Assembly: GCA_051453625.1 (NCBI GenBank)
Contig: JBOZIK010000001.1
Coordinates: forward strand, 205,051,375 to 205,115,374
DNA length: 64,000 nucleotides
DNA from: Welwitschia mirabilis
Lineage: Eukaryota; Gnetophyta; Gnetopsida; Welwitschiales
Direction of reading: 5' to 3'
Both the position numbers and the translations under genes were made by a program. Positions 58,841 through 64,000 of this stretch are shown in pieces. The number at the start of each line of letters is the position of its first letter. Position 1 is the stretch's first letter. Below the pieces are notes generated by a model, which had not been told where the DNA came from, did no database searches, and saw nothing but the letters and a program-made list of their open reading frames with translations.

Positions 58841-60372
58841 TGCACAATCTTTAAATATATATTGCAAAATACAACACATTAATATAGACAGAAGTGACCT
58901 GAATATCATAATTCATTGAAGGAATAGGTGAGAATAAACAAAATTAATTTTAAATAAAATATTTATGCACTTTCTAACTAAAACGAAATAATAATACAAA
59001 GTAAACAAATGCAAATAAATACACTATGCAAATAAAATGTAAGACTAATCTAAATGCAAGATCTATTTAATTATCAAATTAACCTATCATGGAGATTAGT
59101 CTTATATAATGTAAATCAATCAAGAAAACCATCACTAACCAAGGCCAACCTAAGATATTAGGTGCATTAAACAAAATATGAAAACAATACAAGTTAATCT
59201 AGAAAATAAAATGTAATGCACTAAACTACTAGTATTAACCTTAACAAAGGTTGCCCTCATGATCTATATTATAAATAAAGTTGTCATGAAATCATAAGAT
59301 ACATAAACCATAAGGGAGATATACATAACAAAAGATATAAAAAGAAAAATAAAATTTTGATTATATTTGAACCAACATCCATGTTAGAAAGTAGTAGCAT
59401 CTTAATAAATGATACACAGTCCAACGCCAAGGAAGACATCTCTCTGCAACTATAAAGATGAATCTCCTACCCTCTATATCTTTTATCATGAGAATGTCTA
59501 GTTCCAAAAAAGATAAAGTCAAAGTTGAGGGTAAAGGAGGTATTTATTATAAATAAGAATCTAAAAATAACAAACACTAATAGACATGATAAAAACCTAA
59601 TATCCATGTAAGAAGATGCATAACACATGGTAAAATCTTGGTGAAGTTTAGTAAAAATTTATTTTTAGGTATTATCCTGCTAGTTGTCTAAACATTACAT
59701 AAGATGATGCCATATCATACAATATCCACATTAGCTCCCAGATTAGTCTAGTAAGAATCCTAGTCAGTATAAGTTTCTGTCATCTGTACTATCATCTAGG
59801 TGATAAGATGGATAATGGGCTTTGTACAAATGCTTCTTATGTCAGGTCAGCCTCTTTAATTATAGGATTTTAGCTTTAGATATGAATAATTGCAATTTGT
59901 TTTGAATGTTATCAAATGTAATTAAGATTGCATGTTTTCATGACATTTTCTTTAGCTCTTCATTATCATCAAAACCTAGCATAAACCTATCTAAGGTCTT
60001 ATAAAACTACTCAAAATACCTTATCAAATATATATAATTTGGTAATGAAATAGAGTGCTTCACTTAGCCTTGTCAGTTCTTAATAAAACTAGGTAAACAA
60101 CTATAACTATGAGCTAAATTGACTAGAGATAAATCAACTAAGAAACTTAAAAATAAACTTAGAAATATGCTTAAAAATCTTAGAATGTAGAATAGAAATG
60201 TCAAAAATAGATAACTAAATGTTTTATCTATGTAGAATAATTGGTCATACTATTGTTCTGTTCATCGTGCAGATGATGGAAGGGATGACAGGCTCAAAAA
60301 ATGTTCTTAAAAAATAGAAGCTTGTAAAAAAAAATTTAGAAGGATAAACATTAAAACACAATCTAATTAACA
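58841..60372 (-). repeat. 3' LTR of Element 4
   Basis: On the minus strand it starts TGTTAATTAGATTGTG right after the polypurine tract and ends near GATTGTGCA at 58841. That is ~1.5 kb. No partner LTR is in the window, so the borders rest on the tract, the TG...CA ends and the loss of gag similarity. Confidence 0.55.
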
Positions 60373-60384
60373 GCCCTCCCACTT
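60373..60384 (-). other. Polypurine tract of Element 4
   Basis: The minus strand reads AAGTGGGAGGGC directly before the LTR start TGTTAATTAG. It corresponds to GGTGGGGGGC of Element 3. Confidence 0.65.
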
Positions 60385-60639
60385 AAATGGATAGCATAAT
60401 ATAAAAATAATTATGTGTAATATAAAAAATCATCATCATAAAATATCTTAATAATATGTAAATAATGTGCATAATATCTCAAAGATAAAAGTTGATACAA
60501 TAGTAATACTTAAAAAATGATGTTTATACAAAATCATGAGTTTTTAAGTATAATCCATGGAGGGAAAATACATAATACAATATAATAAATCACTCCCCTT
60601 ATCATGCCAAAATAAACTCCTGATGTGAAGTAGGCTTAG

Positions 60640-61850
60640 TTGCAAGTGAAGAAGATAGAGAATGCTTAAGATTTGTAAAGAAATAATAGTCAAAAACTAG
60701 TTTAATGGACTGTGTAATATCATCTCCCTATGCTTTGACTACCTCTGGGGTGTCAACTGTCACATCATGCTCAATGTGTGATTTGCAATTATGCATATCT
60801 ATTAGTTACTCCTTGATTTGATGAAATCTCTTCTTAATAGTGGATATCCTCTAATGTAGCTTAGTAAAGCCTCAGTTCATAACCTCTCTAAGAACCTATG
60901 CTGTGTCAACTAGAAGAGTCTATATTTGCTCAAGTATCACACCAATCATAGGTCTCTATGCTTGAGGTCTCTCCATCTCTCCTGGTATTTTGATGCTGAT
61001 GTCTTATAGGTAACAAGCTATTGTCTGAAGATGTGTAAGTCTCTACTCACCCATATGCTCAAGCATACTGAAGCATATAAACATAAATAATAGGAGGCAT
61101 GGATATCCTTAAATCTATAATTGACGAGCCTCAATTATCATTCTAAGTCTCCTCCAGATAAATTTTAGAAGGTCCATCTACTCCTCTTGTCTGAGGACTA
61201 TTAGCATTTGCAAATGTGCTATCATGGCATGATGATCATGCAAAGATGAGCTAATATTATGAATCTACCCTTTATGTAGAATCCAATAAGTGGATGATAT
61301 ATTTGTTACCAAAACTTCTTGCATGTTACCTATAACATTAGTCCGTATATCTAGTGCTACACCATAAGCACGATGCTTCTTTGTACTATCAGCTAAGTGA
61401 ATATGCATGCTTCCAATGCCACCTAACTTAGTAACCATGAAAATGTGGCTTAGGAGAATGGATATCTCATGCTTTAAATCATAGATATAATCATATCAAC
61501 CAGGTAGTCACGAGCATCTAATCGCCTCTCAATGTGCATTGTGTCATAGAACTCTCTGATCTATAAGGCATAATAAACTTTATGCATATCCATAAATCAT
61601 CTAAGATGTAGCTCAATAAATCTTTAATCTATATTTAATTAAATTGTACTTATAAAATCTCTAAAGTATCTCTTTATAAAAATAGAAACTGACTGAATAA
61701 AGAGTAATCAGCCTGTCAAGGTGGTGTATGCATGACCTCTACATGCTCAATCATAAGTGAGACTAGTGGATCCACCTCCTACTTTAATAGCTTGATATCT
61801 ACCTCTTTTGCAACCTATTTAGCCTATCATTTGTGTGACCTAATCAATCA
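60640..61850 (-). pseudogene. Third ORF of Element 4 (sense, env position)
   Basis: A degenerate relative of 43935-45070. Minus-strand pieces in order: SVSIFIKRYF (about 61690), IREFYDTMHIERRLDARDYL (about 61560-61500), a better kept stretch HIFMVTKLGGIGSMHIHLADSTKKHRAYG split over 61450-61360, MDLLKFIWRRLRMIIEARQL (about 61180-61120), KIPGEMERP (about 60985) and a C-terminal part KRFHQIKELIDMHN-like (about 60820). It is richer in GC than the flanks, like its Element 3 counterpart. The EFYxxM motif again suggests the plant transposon protein domain. There is no membrane segment. It is broken by many stops. Confidence 0.55.
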
Positions 61851-64000
61851 CAAATGTAAAATGTATCACATGAGATAAAGTGAAAATCACTAAAATGTGT
61901 TTCATGTAAATCCTAAAAAAACCCCAAAATTTAGTTCTTTATGTAAAAATCATGAAAATATGTCTTTCCCCCCTCTTTAGAGAATTAATATGTCTCATAT
62001 TAGCTAATCATGTGAAGAAAAAGCTCAAAATGTAAGAAAATGAAAAAGTGTAAAATAGGTGGGCCTTATAAAAGGTCAAAAATAAAAGTGCTCAAATCAA
62101 AAATCTAATCTAGTACAAGCATAGATCTTATTATGCTAATCATTTTTCCTATAAGGACCACTATGTTTTAGCTTATAGTTTTTGATAAAATGAGTTTTAA
62201 AGATTAAAAACTAATTCTACCTCATACAATATGCAAAATTAGATATCTTGTAAAATACTTGATGAAAATCAGATTTGTAAGTATCAAATAAAAGAGCATG
62301 AAAGAATTAATGATATACATGAAAACTACACTCTAAAAAGCTAAAAAAAAGGGTGAAAAAATCAAAAATAATGAGGGAAAGAAAAACATATCTCATTTTG
62401 ATAAATCTGATAAGATCTCACAATCTAGGATGTGAAAAGATCCAAAATGTCAGTGGGCCCTAACGTGATACATGATTCATGAAAGAATGAAGAGAAATAA
62501 CATAAGAATGAAAAAAATGATGGAAAAAAGGTTAGGCTACAATTTTTATTGCACTATCATCCATTCATGTCATTTGAATAATAGCCTTAGGACAACTATT
62601 ATAAAATCTTAGGTTGTTACCTGCATGGTTATCTAAATAACTAGGTGGATGATGGAACTTTGAAAAAGTTTTAAAAAATATATATTACCTAAAAAAATAG
62701 GCTTAGATATTAGCATGAATGTATCAGAATTTATTAGATAATCCAAAATATAGGGAATGATGAAGAATTTGTGATGAATAAGAATAAAAAATAAGGAAAA
62801 CTCTAATTAATTAAATGATAAGGTAGTAAAAATGTACTAAGTATGATAAAACCTAATAAAACAAACTAAACAAAAATGCCCAAACTAAAAAATAATCATG
62901 AAAAATATGTGGAACTCCAAAAGACTACAAAGGAACATCATGAAAATCATAAAAAACATCATCTAATCAAATACTAAAATAAAGTTAACTTTTATTGATA
63001 AAACAATATGAATGAAAATAAAAATAACAAGAAGAAGATTACTAAATGATAATATACTAAAATGATGATGAAAAATTACAAAAATGACTTTGAAATAATA
63101 AACCAAATAACCAAAGAAAAATAGAACAAAAACAAATAATTGAAAACATGAAGAAGATAGCATACCTACTCTAAATTCTAACTTAGCAAACTCTTTCAAA
63201 AGACATAATAAAATTACTTGAATAATAATGCATAACAAAATGTATTGACCTCATAAAATTTCACTTGATAAGGTAATAATTATAATGACATAAAAGATTA
63301 AATACTCTTAATAATAAATGATAAGATTGAAAGCTACTCAAAAATGAACTCACCTACTCACACCCCAAAACACATCTATATTCTCAAAAGTAAAATAATC
63401 ATAATCTTAAAAATCTAGGAAATAAATAATGCCTCTAATAATACTAGAAACATCATTAATCCCATAGCCTTAAAGTTTTGTTACTATCTTCTATGATGAG
63501 GGAAATACAACCATAGTTAGAGAAGTAAGAATCCATGAAGCATGACCAACTAATGTCCTATTGAGGTTCCCACAACTACCAATACTACTAAAGATTCCTT
63601 TTCAAAAAATTTACTTTTATGTGATAGGACATCATGATGACTATGTATTTTAGCACAGATATGATAAATCATAGTCATTATTCTCTCTTTTTTTCTTTTT
63701 CCCCCTAAAATAAATCCAACATGACCATAAACTATAAATGATGAAGGTAAAAGGATGAGATGAAAGACATAAAAAAACACATCTAGATAATCCAAGATCT
63801 CACACCATTACGAAAAACATAATAACTAAGTCATCTTCCTTAAAAATGAAGTTCATAGATATGTAAATGTTTTAAGATTGGGTGAATCCAATCTTATCAT
63901 TATAAAATTCCCAGGTACAAACATTAGTCATAAAAACTTCATAAAGCAAACACATAAGTCATGTTAAAGATGATCAAGTAACATCATAACATTCACAAAA
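61851..64000. other. AT-rich 3' non-coding region of Element 4
   Basis: No supported frame. Frames at 62963-63238 and 63550-63795 are AT-rich, hydrophobic and lack similarity to any block of the other elements. By position it corresponds to 45071-47402 of Element 3. Pol is expected further right. Confidence 0.45.

Larger units (their letters stand above)
30623..64000 (-). mobile_element. Element 2: second family A retrotransposon, split by Elements 3 and 4
   Basis: It is read on the minus strand and its 5' end lies beyond the right edge. In transcription order: gag start (58840-58466), [Element 3 inserted], gag rest (41800-40750), protease (40740-40340), linker, RT (39990-39000), RNase H (38910-38530), integrase (38440-37450), antisense ORF (35928-36475, plus strand), third ORF (34010-31650) and 3' LTR (31169-30623). 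Every block aligns with Element 1. Element 4 interrupts gag upstream at about 58841, so the 5' LTR and primer site are not visible. It lies tail-to-tail with Element 1, 11 kb apart. All genes carry stops. Confidence 0.85.
58841..64000 (-). mobile_element. Element 4: partial Athila/Tat-like element, family C, in gag of Element 2
   Basis: Minus-strand element whose 3' LTR (58841-60372), polypurine tract (60384-60373) and third ORF (61850-60640) are in view. Its pol genes would lie to the right of the window. The left border is placed where Element 2 gag similarity ends, with an uncertainty of about 10 bases. The third ORF is related to that of Element 3, but the LTR is not clearly alike, so I treat it as a separate family. 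Confidence 0.65.

Overview
The window looks like a piece of a large, AT-rich plant genome, probably heterochromatic. I find no intact host gene, tRNA, rRNA or CRISPR array. What can be recognised is a stack of old Ty3/Gypsy LTR retrotransposons of the plant Tat/Athila (OTA) kind, their LTRs, a minisatellite, tandem repeats and assembly gaps. Every coding stretch is broken by stops and frameshifts, mostly of the kinds expected from C-to-T and G-to-A changes (CAA to TAA, CGA to TGA, TGG to TAG). The plant group cannot be told from this sequence.

Layout. (1) 95-19659: Element 1 (+, family A). It has a 5' LTR (95-670), gag, protease, RT, RNase H and integrase (749-5760). An antisense ORF (6880-7507) and a long sense third ORF follow. 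The third ORF is split into 9000-9556 and 16667-18640 by a ~7.1 kb insertion of unknown type (9557-16666). The 3' LTR is 19101-19659. (2) 19660-30622: spacer with a higher-order minisatellite (20470-22680), three ~0.5 kb tandem repeats (24058-25600), a chromovirus-like LTR with an initiator-Met-type primer site (26191-27508), and a short inverted relative of the minisatellite (30360-30622). (3) 30623 to beyond the right edge: Element 2 (-, family A), lying tail-to-tail with Element 1 and carrying the same ORFs in the same relative order and strand. (4) 41801-58460: Element 3 (-, Athila/Tat-like, family B), inserted into the gag gene of Element 2 with a 5-bp target duplication (ATTAT). When it is removed, the two gag halves rejoin base for base against Element 1. 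(5) About 58841 to the end: Element 4 (-, family C), also inserted in Element 2 gag. Only its 3' LTR and third ORF are in view.

Family A pairs an antisense ORF just after integrase with a sense ORF before the 3' LTR, and two independent copies keep this plan. Families B and C also carry a third ORF in the sense position, with a similar EFY-type motif that suggests the 'putative plant transposon protein' domain. The order of events can be read from nesting and from LTR divergence: family A is oldest, then Elements 3 and 4. Several gaps are padded with 100 N between duplicated or overlapping sequence. The repeated gag/protease blocks at 50740-56760 may therefore be partly an assembly artefact.
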